Part shown: positions 11,101-18,294 of the stretch, piece by piece
Layout of the letters: every line of letters starts with the position of its first letter
Position numbering within the stretch: the stretch's first letter is position 1
Source of the DNA: a bacterium UBP17_UBA6191
GTDB lineage: Bacteria > Muiribacteriota > UBA6191
NCBI GenBank assembly: GCA_002422125.1
Contig: DITF01000020.1
Location: forward strand, 1 to 44,830
Direction of reading: 5' to 3'
DNA: 44,830 bases
The notes under the pieces: model-generated
What the model saw: the letters and a program-made list of their open reading frames with translations, nothing else
Database searches by the model: none
Told to the model about the DNA's origin: nothing
Position numbers and translations under genes: made by a program

Positions 11101-11214
11101 AAAAGCATCCAGAGGTAAACGAAATAAAATACTTCCCCCGGCTACTGCCAAAATCAAGGTCAATACAATCACAATTTCTTTGTGTTTTAAGGAAAGCTGC
11201 ATCAATTGAAACAT
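8161..11214 (-). CDS. CzcA-like RND heavy-metal efflux pump (DFGxxxDS type)
   Basis: A 1,017-residue inner-membrane RND pump. TM4 reads AIDFGLVVDSSVILVENV, the DFGxxxDxxxxVEN pattern that established HME classification links to divalent cations (Zn/Co/Cd/Ni). The periplasmic segment EMRMNEMEAGIRSDLGIMIYGDD corresponds to the CzcA hallmark around NExxAGxRxD. N-terminal LDAFPDTTPVMVHV is also typical of the CzcA family. It follows its adaptor by 12 bases with GGTGAG as Shine-Dalgarno, and is followed by a TolC-like gene. Divalent-metal transport is inferred from the signature; the exact ion is unknown. Confidence 0.93.
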   Translation of the reverse strand: MFQLMQLSLKHKEIVIVLTLILAVAGGSILFRLPLDAFPDTTPVMVHVNSVASELSPVEIEEQILRPLERVLLTTSGLNEIRTIGRFGFGQVILIFDDSVSLMDARQAVLEKLAGIELEEGIIPPQIGPPATGMGEVFHYTLKSKTLDLKDLLDLQQYVLESELASVPGVAEVNAWGGKLRRIEILVDLSKIEEYQIPLSEIFTAIRDHTGASGGGGIEFSGEYHLVQGDTRYRKLEDIENTVIRSHQGLPVLLKDIAHVLDGHSLRRGAVSQNGKGEVLLGLVFMGFGENGRSVSMAAQKRLEEAKELLPASVETEVIYSRQNIVDSVLKTAGKNLIWGALLVVLILFLFLKDIRAGLIVAFSIPFSLLFAVCGMWAFAIPGTLMSLGAIDFGLVVDSSVILVENVSRRLKKAETYFEKSKIVLSACLEMRQATIFGEIILIVAYLPIVFLSGSEGKLFRPMAYTVMLALVGSFVWSVFVVPVLCAIFLKKNEKNHKPPLMRWVELVFVRMLSKALRFCGPVLACVALLGLATSFIASGLGARFLPKLEEHSIVLSTVRLPGIALNEALHQAEDLEKFLLTRFPKEILSATTRIGTAELATDPMGMEQADVFLKLSSQEKWERAKNQTQLQDLINIELQSFLGTKFVMTQPIEMRMNEMEAGIRSDLGIMIYGDDLDQLARRAEEVASSMALLPGAKDVTPEKITGGPYVIIKGIPENMGRYGFTGKDILNLVESIGGYQISKMFVEEKRYPIAVRLQTKDRQDPEKLGDLILLNSNGVRVRLSQIASISMETGPVLITREKARRRVVVQVNIGHQDLVGFVEDTKKHLDQNYVWSQNMHYKLGGQYQHYLSARVSLFISISFVLVLIFFLLQLSTGRFSDSMAIMTGAPFAAMGGIIALYWFEIPFSVSAGIGFVIVCGVSMLNGLVLVSTVNQRRKNNLRASIVLASRERLRPVLMTAMVAFFGFIPMVFSTGIGAEIQRPLALVVVGGVFSDTFLTLFVLPCLLLLRKIRLPC

Positions 11215-11226
11215 ATTGCACTCACC

Positions 11227-12483
11227 TTAAATCCCACAGCAGGCATCACCTATCTCAGCCTGCATTAAAATTGACTTTAAAAAATAACTACCTTTAGCCA
11301 CAATTTTACTGGTTGTCTGTAGGCCCGAAAGCACTATCTGACGGCCAGAAATTTTTTCTCCCAAGGCAACTTTACGGGGTTGAAAGCGATTTTGACCTAA
11401 AGACTCAAAAACCAGGTTGCAACACCCATCCCACTGCACGGCCTCTACTGGAACTAGTAGTGAAGATGAGATTTGCTTTTCCAATTCAACCTGGACATAT
11501 TCTCCTGCTCGAAACAATAAGGATTGGTTGTCGATCTCACCCAATATTGGAATTTGTCTGGTATGGGAATCAATCATGGCCGGAATAAAACGAATCTGCC
11601 CCTGAGATTCTCTCTCGTTGGAACGCACAAAAAAGATCTGATCTGGCTTAAAATGGGCTGCTTCATTCGCAAAAACCCATATTTTTGCTCTCAAACGATT
11701 TGGATCAACAATGGTTAAAAGAGATTGGCCCTCTTCGACATGGGAGCCTGGAATCAGGGAGATTTGCTGAACTGTACCTGAAATTTTGGCATGTATTTTC
11801 AGATTTAAATCCGTCGCCTCCATGTTTAAAAGTTTTTCGTAATCTTGAGAGGAATATCCAAACCAGGCCAACTGTTGCTCTGCAATATTGAGTGCCAGTT
11901 TTGCCTCAATTTCCCGATCCCTGATTTCCGAAAAGTCCCTTAGATTGCCCACCTGTGCTCCCAATAGGCTCTTTTCCCTTTCTCTGGAAGCCTCCCAAAG
12001 CTCATGCTTAGCCTTGGCCTCAAGCCATGCCATTCTAGCCTTTGCAAGCTCTTTACTTTCTGCTTCCAAAAGCAAGTCTCCCGCAGATACCCGTTGACCA
12101 GAAGTCACATAAAGATTTGTCACAGTCAGGGCTTCTTTAGCCGTAATTTCCTGTGATTTCTCCGGTAAAAACTCCAAATCCGCATTGCGTAAAACCAATT
12201 CGCCAACCGGATCCTGACCCACTGATTCAATCAAAAACCTGGAAGCATCCAAGACTTGATCAGAGCCCAAATCAATCATTGTATCTGCCCGACTGCAATC
12301 GGAATTTGGTGGTCTTTTGGAGCGTTGAGACGATTGATTCTTTGCCACTAGATCAGAGATTTTAGTGGCCACTTCTTGAGTGTTTTGGATTGGATTCGCT
12401 ACCTCTATTTTTTCATTCTGCCGCACAAAACGCACAGAATAAAAGACAAAAACGGCCATCAAGGCAGTCAAAAAAACACGCAT
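11227..12483 (-). CDS. HlyD/CzcB-type periplasmic adaptor of the middle RND system
   Basis: 418 residues. An N-terminal membrane anchor or signal (MRVFLTALMAVFVFYSVRFV) is followed by a polar low-complexity linker (about 25-70). Then come the half-lipoyl and helical hairpin (KELAKARMAWLEAKAKHELWEASR region, about 145-200), the second half-lipoyl, and a beta-barrel with a membrane-proximal domain. Two Cys pairs stand out: CC in WDGCCNLV and CC four residues from the end (DACCGI), possible metal ligands. It has AGAGG before the ATG, lies 17 bases after the Cys-rich small gene and 12 bases before the RND gene. Family is clear; metal specificity is not. Confidence 0.9.
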   Translation of the reverse strand: MRVFLTALMAVFVFYSVRFVRQNEKIEVANPIQNTQEVATKISDLVAKNQSSQRSKRPPNSDCSRADTMIDLGSDQVLDASRFLIESVGQDPVGELVLRNADLEFLPEKSQEITAKEALTVTNLYVTSGQRVSAGDLLLEAESKELAKARMAWLEAKAKHELWEASREREKSLLGAQVGNLRDFSEIRDREIEAKLALNIAEQQLAWFGYSSQDYEKLLNMEATDLNLKIHAKISGTVQQISLIPGSHVEEGQSLLTIVDPNRLRAKIWVFANEAAHFKPDQIFFVRSNERESQGQIRFIPAMIDSHTRQIPILGEIDNQSLLFRAGEYVQVELEKQISSSLLVPVEAVQWDGCCNLVFESLGQNRFQPRKVALGEKISGRQIVLSGLQTTSKIVAKGSYFLKSILMQAEIGDACCGI

Positions 12484-12500
12484 GTCTACCTCTTTTATTC

Positions 12501-12818
12501 TTAGTGGTTATGTCCATGTAAAAGACAGGTTGTGCATTGTGACTCAGGCACAGAATGCCCAGCACACCAATCTTTTTCCTGCTGATATGCTCGCTTTAAC
12601 TCTGGGCGACATAAAACGCATTGAGCCTCAGGAATATTATCGTGCTCTTTACAAAGGCCCATCTTTTGTATGAGCTGAGGATGGCAAAACGGGCAATTAG
12701 CCGTCTGATGAACCGCGCAGGGAGTTTGAGGAGAAGCTTTGGCTTCTGATTGAGGTAAAAACCAGGCAACGAGGCCTACAAAAACAATGACAACAATAGA
12801 AATAATATTTTTAGACAT
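12501..12818 (-). CDS. Small exported protein with three CxxH/CxxC metal-binding repeats
   Basis: 105 residues: an N-terminal hydrophobic signal or anchor (1-22) and then three similar modules, C34-x2-H37...C42-x2-C45, C56-x2-H59...C67-x2-C70 and C85-x2-H88...C95-x2-C98, ending in a HGHNH tail. Modules two and three share a PExQC core. Comparable Cx2H...PExxC modules occur, as far as I recall, at the N-termini of some RND metal adaptors; here they are a separate triplicated protein next to such an adaptor, suggesting a periplasmic metal sponge or chaperone. AAGGAG lies 8 bases before the ATG but is predicted to pair with the end of the preceding gene (separate entry). Function is inferred only. 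Confidence 0.8.
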   Translation of the reverse strand: MSKNIISIVVIVFVGLVAWFLPQSEAKASPQTPCAVHQTANCPFCHPQLIQKMGLCKEHDNIPEAQCVLCRPELKRAYQQEKDWCAGHSVPESQCTTCLLHGHNH

Positions 12819-12822
12819 AAAA

Positions 12823-12881
12823 AGGCTCCTTTTAAAAACAAATCAGGGATAAATTCTGAATGATGTATAAAAAAAGAGCCT
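12823..12881 (-). promoter_or_regulatory. Predicted stem-loop hiding the Shine-Dalgarno of the triple-repeat gene
   Basis: On the minus-strand RNA, AGGCTCTTTTT (12881 to 12871) can pair over 11 positions (10 Watson-Crick, 1 G-U) with AAAAGGAGCCT (12833 to 12823), which contains the Shine-Dalgarno AAGGAG of the gene starting at 12818. The loop is about 37 bases. The first arm covers the stop codon of the upstream gene (12880-12882), so a ribosome finishing that gene would open the stem. This reads as translational coupling or a regulated switch. Seen in sequence; activity is inferred. Confidence 0.5.
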
Positions 12882-13266
12882 AAACCAGGAGCCGGATGTG
12901 ATCCCACCCTACCTGTAAAATCAGGTAGGCCAAATCAGGAGAATAAGAATTCAAAGCCTTATTTTCCCCAAAAACAACTAAAGAAAAATATGCCGGGGGC
13001 TTAAAAAACGGCGGGAATACCAATAAGTCAAAGGAGCGCTTAGATTCAGCCTCTGTCCACATCGGAAGAGACAAACAATCTTCAGGAGAATCACAAAAGC
13101 GATCCTCGGAACAGGGCTCTGTGTGTACTCCATGGCAACATGAGCTTTGTTCTTTTTGCTCCAGACAACGCCACAACCCATCCCCAAAAACGGGAATAAA
13201 GGTAGTGCGCAGCAAAAGCAAAGCTACACAAAGAATGGTTATGCGTACCAAGAAAACAGCTCTCAT
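12880..13266 (-). CDS. Cys-rich small exported protein leading the copper/RND operon
   Basis: 128 residues, no recognised family. N-terminal hydrophobic segment (6-25), then a Cys/His cluster (RCLEQ, SSCCHGVHTEPC, RFC, DCL), then a hydrophobic, aromatic second half ending in HIRLLV. The gene at 19504-19890 has the same length and plan (N-terminal segment, metal-ligand-rich middle, hydrophobic tail ending in SIRLLI) and likewise leads an RND operon, so they may be distant members of one accessory family. The ATG lies 12 bases after a TATAAT box. A periplasmic metal-binding role is an inference from composition and place. Confidence 0.7.
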   Translation of the reverse strand: MRAVFLVRITILCVALLLLRTTFIPVFGDGLWRCLEQKEQSSCCHGVHTEPCSEDRFCDSPEDCLSLPMWTEAESKRSFDLLVFPPFFKPPAYFSLVVFGENKALNSYSPDLAYLILQVGWDHIRLLV

Positions 13267-13278
13267 TTTATGCTCATA

Positions 13279-13307
13279 ATTATACAGACCGAGTAACTAA
13301 ATTTACA
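13279..13307 (-). promoter_or_regulatory. Promoter of the second metal operon
   Basis: A perfect -10 TATAAT (13284-13279 on the minus strand) ends 12 bases before the ATG at 13266. With a 17-base spacer the -35 would be TGTAAA; with a 20-base, MerR-like spacer it would be TTGTGT. It overlaps the left arm of an inverted repeat (separate entry), a plausible regulator site. This would start the nine-gene run down to the P-type ATPase. Confidence 0.6.
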
Positions 13308-13346
13308 CAACTATCGACCTGGGTCATTTTGCCATAGTTAGTAAAT
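13301..13346. repeat. Inverted repeat in the promoter region of the second metal operon
   Basis: ATTTACACAACTAT (13301-13314) and ATAGTTAGTAAAT (13334-13346) are inverted copies: 6+6 matching bases with a short bulge, 19 bases apart. The gap contains a second small dyad, GACC-TG-GGTC (13316-13325). The left arm overlaps the -35 region of the operon promoter, as expected of an operator for a metal-responsive repressor or activator. It could instead fold as a weak hairpin at the end of the upstream gene, though no T-run follows. Confidence 0.4.
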
Positions 13347-13354
13347 CTCAAACT

Positions 13355-13708
13355 CTATAGAAACAGATCAATTCCAAACTGCCGAACGAAGAGGGCAAAA
13401 ACCCAAAAACATGCAATAGTGATCCCCATACTTGCAACCAGTGCCATCCAAAAGCCCATGCTCTTTAATATAACTGGAAAGATCAAAAACATGGGTAAAG
13501 TCGGCAGCACATACCAAAATGTATACCAAGCGTGATTGGCAATTTTCTCAGTAGGTTGGTTTTCAAGATTTAGCCAAACTAGAGTAAGAACCGTCACCAT
13601 CGGCAAGGCCACAATCATAGCCCCAAGCTTATCACTTCGTTTAGATATTTCCGAAGCGGCCACGATGACGGTGGCCGTGATCAGATATTTAATAATAACC
13701 CATTTCAT
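13355..13708 (-). CDS. DUF3147 family small membrane protein
   Basis: 117 residues with four predicted membrane helices (about 6-24, 29-48, 62-82, 86-108) and the DUF3147 pattern AxHAWYTFWYVLPTLPMFL in the third segment. The function of DUF3147 is not established. It follows the YHS-like gene by five bases in the same direction and closes the first metal run; an 88-base gap with a new promoter follows. The Shine-Dalgarno is weak, so expression may depend on coupling to the gene before it. Confidence 0.85.
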   Translation of the reverse strand: MKWVIIKYLITATVIVAASEISKRSDKLGAMIVALPMVTVLTLVWLNLENQPTEKIANHAWYTFWYVLPTLPMFLIFPVILKSMGFWMALVASMGITIACFWVFALFVRQFGIDLFL

Positions 13709-13713
13709 AATGT

Positions 13714-14208
13714 TTAGTGATCATGTCCATGGCCATCTCCATGGTCATGTCCCTGATCATGATATTCCAGTAGGTCTGGTTGAACTTCCAGACCAAAAAG
13801 CTCGGCCTTAAGTGGCAGATTGGCTGACCATTTTTTGGGATCCATCAGGAATCTTTTTTGCGAAACACTACCGGAAAAATAGACTTTTCGGCCCTCAAAG
13901 TCTGAAGACAATTCAGGTTTGATGGGTTTTCCGCTCACTGGATCCAATGGGTTGGGCACCAGATATTCCTCGGACTTATATGCAGAGTCGGGATGAGGCA
14001 GAACACTGATGAGACGGCCACAGCCATGATCAGGGGCACAGGCCGGGCAGACCTTTTTTTCTGGAAACGCCTGAGTCCATTCCACGCCCTCATGGTCGCA
14101 GACAAAGTACATCAAAGCCCCCCGAGCCTTTATGGGAGTATTTGTATCCATTCTGGGATTGGTAAAGCTTAAAGCTACCATGGTTAACATCACTACAATC
14201 TTGATCAT
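13714..14208 (-). CDS. Exported His-tailed YHS-like metal-binding protein
   Basis: 164 residues: signal peptide (1-16), a Cys/His patch (FVCDHEG, KVCPACAPDHGCG; about 36-62), a YHS-like fold segment (NPLDPVSGKPI...VYFSGSVSQKRFLMDPKKW, about 84-130), and a C-terminal tail of alternating His/Asp/Gly (HDQGHDHGDGHGHDH). The YHS segment lacks the Cys residues of classic YHS domains, while DPVxGK and the FxxDPxxW end are kept. The start overlaps the RND stop (ATGA) with AGGAG seven bases upstream. A periplasmic metal-capture partner of the adjacent RND pump is inferred. Confidence 0.72.
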   Translation of the reverse strand: MIKIVVMLTMVALSFTNPRMDTNTPIKARGALMYFVCDHEGVEWTQAFPEKKVCPACAPDHGCGRLISVLPHPDSAYKSEEYLVPNPLDPVSGKPIKPELSSDFEGRKVYFSGSVSQKRFLMDPKKWSANLPLKAELFGLEVQPDLLEYHDQGHDHGDGHGHDH

Positions 14209-17200
14209 TTTGTTTCTCCTTTATGAAACACCAGCCAGAGGGCTGGAACTACAATTACAGATAATATCGTTGAGGAAATCAGACCACCAAGAATTACGGC
14301 AGCCATGGGAGCCTGAATTTCATTTCCAGGTTTGTCCTGGGCCAGCACCAGAGGCAGTAGGCCAAGGGCTGTACTGATTGCCGTCATAAAAACTGGTAAC
14401 AGGCGTTCACGAGTGCCCTCCCATACAGCATCATAATGACTAAGACCTGAGGCCACCCCATCCCGAAATCGTTCTAGCAGTAATATTCCGTTCCGGGAAG
14501 CAATTCCCAAAAGGGTTAAAAAGCCAACAAGAGAGGCTAAGGACACAATACCACCTGAGTAATACACTCCAAAAGCCCCGCCAGCCAAACTAAGAGGCAG
14601 ACTTAATAGGGTTAGAAGGGCTAATCTTAGCGATCCTAGGGAAAGATGCAGAATCCAACCCACGATTAAGAGACTTAAAAAAGATGTAAAAAACATTTTT
14701 TGGGCGGCAATTTTTCTGGCCTCAAATTGCCCGCGAAGCTGCCAATGAATTCCCGCATCCGGCTTTAACTGCATTAGTGCGTCCTCAACCCTTTGAGCAG
14801 CTAAACCCAAGTCACTGCCAGATATATTTGCCATGACTAAAATCCGTCTTGAGCGATCTTCTCTTCCCACCCGATTGGGGCCGCGGTGCCAGTTTATATC
14901 CGCAAGTTCAGATAAGGTTGTAGCTCCCTTAGCCGTCACAATCGGGAAATTCTGAAGATCATTTGTTTGCCTACCTCCTTTTTCATAACGAACCACCACG
15001 GGAATTTTTAAGTTTCCCTGAAGCACCTGCGTGGTGGGAATACCATCAAACAGAAGCTCTGTATGCTCTGCCATATCGTGCGGGCTCAAACCGTAGCCAG
15101 CCAGACGGGACAAATGGGGAGTAATTCTTAATTCCGGCTGCTCTCCCTGCGATTCCAAGGCCACATCCACCAGATCAGGAATTGCTTCCAAGGTACCTTT
15201 AACCTTATTGGCAAAAGCATCCAGATGAATCAAATCCTCTCCAAATACAGCCACCACCAACATGGCCCTAGCCCCAGAGAGTATATGATCAATTCTATGC
15301 GAAATCGGCTGACCAATATTGAATACAGCCCCTGAAACAGACTGTAGACTATGGCGAATGGACTCAAGAATAGAATCTCGATTTTCATTTTTGAGATCTA
15401 AAACCACCTCAATCTCTGTCATGGTTTCGTCCACGGCATGGGCATCATCACTAGCCCGTCCCGTTCTTCTAGCCACCTGCAAAACCCCATCCAAACCCAA
15501 AAGCACAGATTCAGCCATGCGACCAAGACGATCCGACTCCTGAAGTGCAGTTCCCGGGATTGTGCTCATCTCAATGGTTAAAGCCCCCTCTCTAAATGGA
15601 GGTAAAAAGCTGGTTCCAAGATTGGCTATATAAACCACTGAAAAGATTGACAATAAAAGCCCAACAACCAACACTGGCACGGGAAATCTCATGGTTAGCG
15701 ATAGGGCTGGATCATGTAACCTTTGGACAACTCTAGCTGCTAGTGACATTGATTGAGCTTTGACCCTAAGTCCCAGACAATAGATAAAGGCCGGAGTCAG
15801 AAACAAGGCCACAAACAAGGAGGCAACCAAAGCAATGACATAAGAAAACCCCAGTGGCTGAAATAGCTTGCCCTCAATCCCTGATAAAAAAAACAAGGGT
15901 AGAAACACTACTACAATAATTGCCGTAGCATAAATGATGGAAGAGGCCACCTGAGATAGTGATTCTGATATCAATTCCCCTCGGCTCTTTTCTACCCCTC
16001 CCTCGTTTAATCGACGAACCGCGTTTTCTACAAAAACTATGGCATCATCCACCAAAGCCCCGATAGCAATTGTTAGGCCACCAAGAGTCATGGTGTTGAT
16101 GGAAACTCCCAAAAGACTAAGCATCAATAGAGCAGAAATCAAAGAAAGAGGCAGTGCCAGAAGACATATCAAGGAGGATCGAAAGGACTGGAGCCCTATG
16201 ACAACAATCAGCACCACTAAAAATGAACCCTCGGTCAGTGCCTGCTTTAAGCTGTCTAAAGCAGCCCGTATAAAATGTTCCTGACGAAATAAATCCGTGT
16301 GCAGTTTTAATCCTTCAGGAAGTTGAAGCTGAGCAAGGGACTTAGTAACAGCCTCTGAAACCTCGATCGTATTGGCCTGTGGTTGGCGGCCTACTGCCAA
16401 AATTATGGCCGGTTCTGTAGCCACAGAACCTAATCCAATCGGTCTAGTTTCAGCATAGGATACTTGAGCCAAATCCTTTAACCGTAACCCGTCTTTAATC
16501 CACAAGCTCTCAAAGTGGGTTACATTAGCACTACGACCAAGGGAACGAACCAAAAATGCCTGAGCCCCTTGCACCATATATCCGGCAGTGGCTGTTCCAT
16601 CAGCCTCCTTAATTTTTTCCATGACCTCATGGGCCTGAATCTGGTGGTGCTGAAGTTTTAAGGGATCAAGCTCCACCTGTATGGCTCTGTCTCCAGAACC
16701 TAAGGCTGTAATTTGCGATACTCCAGCGACAGCCAAAAGTCTTGGTCGCAAAATGGTGTCTGCAAACTGTCTGGCTCTGACCAAATCTTTATCCTCAGTA
16801 GTAATCCCCAGAAAAATAATCTCCCCCATGATGGAGCTAGGTGGGGTCATTAGAGGGGAATCCACACCATCGGGAAGGATTGAGGCAATGGTCTGAAGCC
16901 TTTCCATGACCTGTAATCGAGCCTCTTTTTCACTGATACTCCAATCAAATTCGGCCACTATCATAGAAAGCCCCACCCCACTGGCAGAACGCAGACGACG
17001 CAAATGGGACAATCCCTGCAAAGCTGTTTCTATGGGTAGGCTAACTTGTAATTCTACCGCCTCTGGCCCCATCTGGTGGGCTTCTGTCAGAATTGTGACC
17101 GAGGGAGAACTCAGCTCTGGAAGTACATCGACAGGCATTTTTAATACCATGAATAAGCCGGGACCCAATAGAGATAGGGCAATGATTAGCATCAGACCCC

Positions 17201-17234
17201 AGTAACGAACACCTATTTTAGTGAGCGTGACCAT
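14205..17234 (-). CDS. RND heavy-metal efflux pump (AIGALVDD type)
   Basis: 1,009-residue RND permease. N-terminal MPVDVLPELSSPSV and the periplasmic ISHRIDHILSGARAMLVV segment mark it as a metal-efflux (CzcA/CusA-type) RND. TM4 reads TIAIGALVDDAIVFVENAVRR, with two adjacent Asp, neither the DFGxxxD (Zn/Co/Cd) nor the CusA pattern seen in the other two pumps. Its ion is therefore open; the His-rich partners hint at Zn, Ni or Co. Its ATG lies 17 bases inside the adaptor gene with GGAGGGG just upstream, so the two are translationally coupled. It completes the first tripartite system. Confidence 0.92.
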   Translation of the reverse strand: MVTLTKIGVRYWGLMLIIALSLLGPGLFMVLKMPVDVLPELSSPSVTILTEAHQMGPEAVELQVSLPIETALQGLSHLRRLRSASGVGLSMIVAEFDWSISEKEARLQVMERLQTIASILPDGVDSPLMTPPSSIMGEIIFLGITTEDKDLVRARQFADTILRPRLLAVAGVSQITALGSGDRAIQVELDPLKLQHHQIQAHEVMEKIKEADGTATAGYMVQGAQAFLVRSLGRSANVTHFESLWIKDGLRLKDLAQVSYAETRPIGLGSVATEPAIILAVGRQPQANTIEVSEAVTKSLAQLQLPEGLKLHTDLFRQEHFIRAALDSLKQALTEGSFLVVLIVVIGLQSFRSSLICLLALPLSLISALLMLSLLGVSINTMTLGGLTIAIGALVDDAIVFVENAVRRLNEGGVEKSRGELISESLSQVASSIIYATAIIVVVFLPLFFLSGIEGKLFQPLGFSYVIALVASLFVALFLTPAFIYCLGLRVKAQSMSLAARVVQRLHDPALSLTMRFPVPVLVVGLLLSIFSVVYIANLGTSFLPPFREGALTIEMSTIPGTALQESDRLGRMAESVLLGLDGVLQVARRTGRASDDAHAVDETMTEIEVVLDLKNENRDSILESIRHSLQSVSGAVFNIGQPISHRIDHILSGARAMLVVAVFGEDLIHLDAFANKVKGTLEAIPDLVDVALESQGEQPELRITPHLSRLAGYGLSPHDMAEHTELLFDGIPTTQVLQGNLKIPVVVRYEKGGRQTNDLQNFPIVTAKGATTLSELADINWHRGPNRVGREDRSRRILVMANISGSDLGLAAQRVEDALMQLKPDAGIHWQLRGQFEARKIAAQKMFFTSFLSLLIVGWILHLSLGSLRLALLTLLSLPLSLAGGAFGVYYSGGIVSLASLVGFLTLLGIASRNGILLLERFRDGVASGLSHYDAVWEGTRERLLPVFMTAISTALGLLPLVLAQDKPGNEIQAPMAAVILGGLISSTILSVIVVPALWLVFHKGETK

Positions 17235-18294
17235 GATCCCCTCCCTGGCTTCCTCTAGCTAGCAAATAAAGCTGCCAAATGCCTTCAGAAACAATAAATT
17301 CGCCGGGATCAACTCCTGAGATTGCCTCAATACACTTACTCGTTTCCTCTCCAGTTTTTACCTTTCTAAGGCCAAAGTGCCCTTCACCAATATCCAAAAA
17401 AACCAAAGCTTCGGAACCTTCACGAATCAACTCCTCAGGCCTTAAGCATAACAAGGGTTTTTGCCCCGCCATCAAAGCTGTCACAGATACAACGGCCCCA
17501 GAGACCAACCACTTGTCCTCTGTTTGTAAATCAGCCACCAAGGTGGGAGGATTACCAGATTCCACCCGAAGACTACTTAAATCCACATCCCCAACCCGAA
17601 GTTTATCAACCCTATGCAGTTGCGAATAAATGGAAGGGTATAGATCAACCAAAACCTCAAAATGTCCTTGTTTTCTTAATCGATAAAGGGTTTCACCACG
17701 ATTCACCCATTTTTGTCCGACTTCTGGAACCGACTCCAAAACTCCCCGATCCTGAGAGGTGAGACTAATAGGTGCGGTTTCCAATAAGCTAGCTCCATTG
17801 GACAGCCATTGAAGATGGTCCTTTAAAATTTCCACTTTTTTTTCCCAGACCTTATGTCTGGCCAAAGAGTCCTGTATCTCCCTCTTGGACACCGATCCAT
17901 CCCGATCCAATTTTTGTAATCTCTGTAACTCTTCGGCCTCTCGCTTTAGCATAACCGTAGCCTCATGCCAGTCCGATTCCAAATCGTGATACTCCTCAAG
18001 AATTGCCGGATCGATTAGACCTAGCTCTTCACCCTTCTTTACTGCCTGTCCTGTTTTTAGATCAGAAGCATATAAAATCCCTTCCGCTGGAGCAGCAACC
18101 TCAACAAGACTTCGAGAAGAATTGCGGACTTTTCCTGGCCAGATAACCTCGGATCGTACAACCTGTTTGCGAAGCCTTCTGGTCTTAAGGCCGGCTGCAT
18201 TTTGCTGGTCCGCATTCATATCCACTACAGAAAGAAAGCTAGACTCACAAAAAGCGGATGATAAAAACACTAAAAATAAAAGCACTAGTTTCAT
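17218..18294 (-). CDS. HlyD/CzcB-type periplasmic adaptor of the first RND system
   Basis: 358 residues: signal peptide (MKLVLLFLVFLSSAFCES), half-lipoyl segment near EVAAPAEGILYAS, a helical hairpin with Glu/Leu-rich heptads (about 105-160), the returning lipoyl half, and barrel and membrane-proximal domains, ending in a His tail GDHGHAH. The start at 18294 is chosen because it overlaps the TolC-like gene's stop as ATGA and begins the signal peptide; an upstream in-frame start eight codons earlier lies inside that gene. The His tail is unusual for a CzcB protein and matches other His tails in this island. Confidence 0.88.
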   Translation of the reverse strand: MKLVLLFLVFLSSAFCESSFLSVVDMNADQQNAAGLKTRRLRKQVVRSEVIWPGKVRNSSRSLVEVAAPAEGILYASDLKTGQAVKKGEELGLIDPAILEEYHDLESDWHEATVMLKREAEELQRLQKLDRDGSVSKREIQDSLARHKVWEKKVEILKDHLQWLSNGASLLETAPISLTSQDRGVLESVPEVGQKWVNRGETLYRLRKQGHFEVLVDLYPSIYSQLHRVDKLRVGDVDLSSLRVESGNPPTLVADLQTEDKWLVSGAVVSVTALMAGQKPLLCLRPEELIREGSEALVFLDIGEGHFGLRKVKTGEETSKCIEAISGVDPGEFIVSEGIWQLYLLARGSQGGDHGHAH

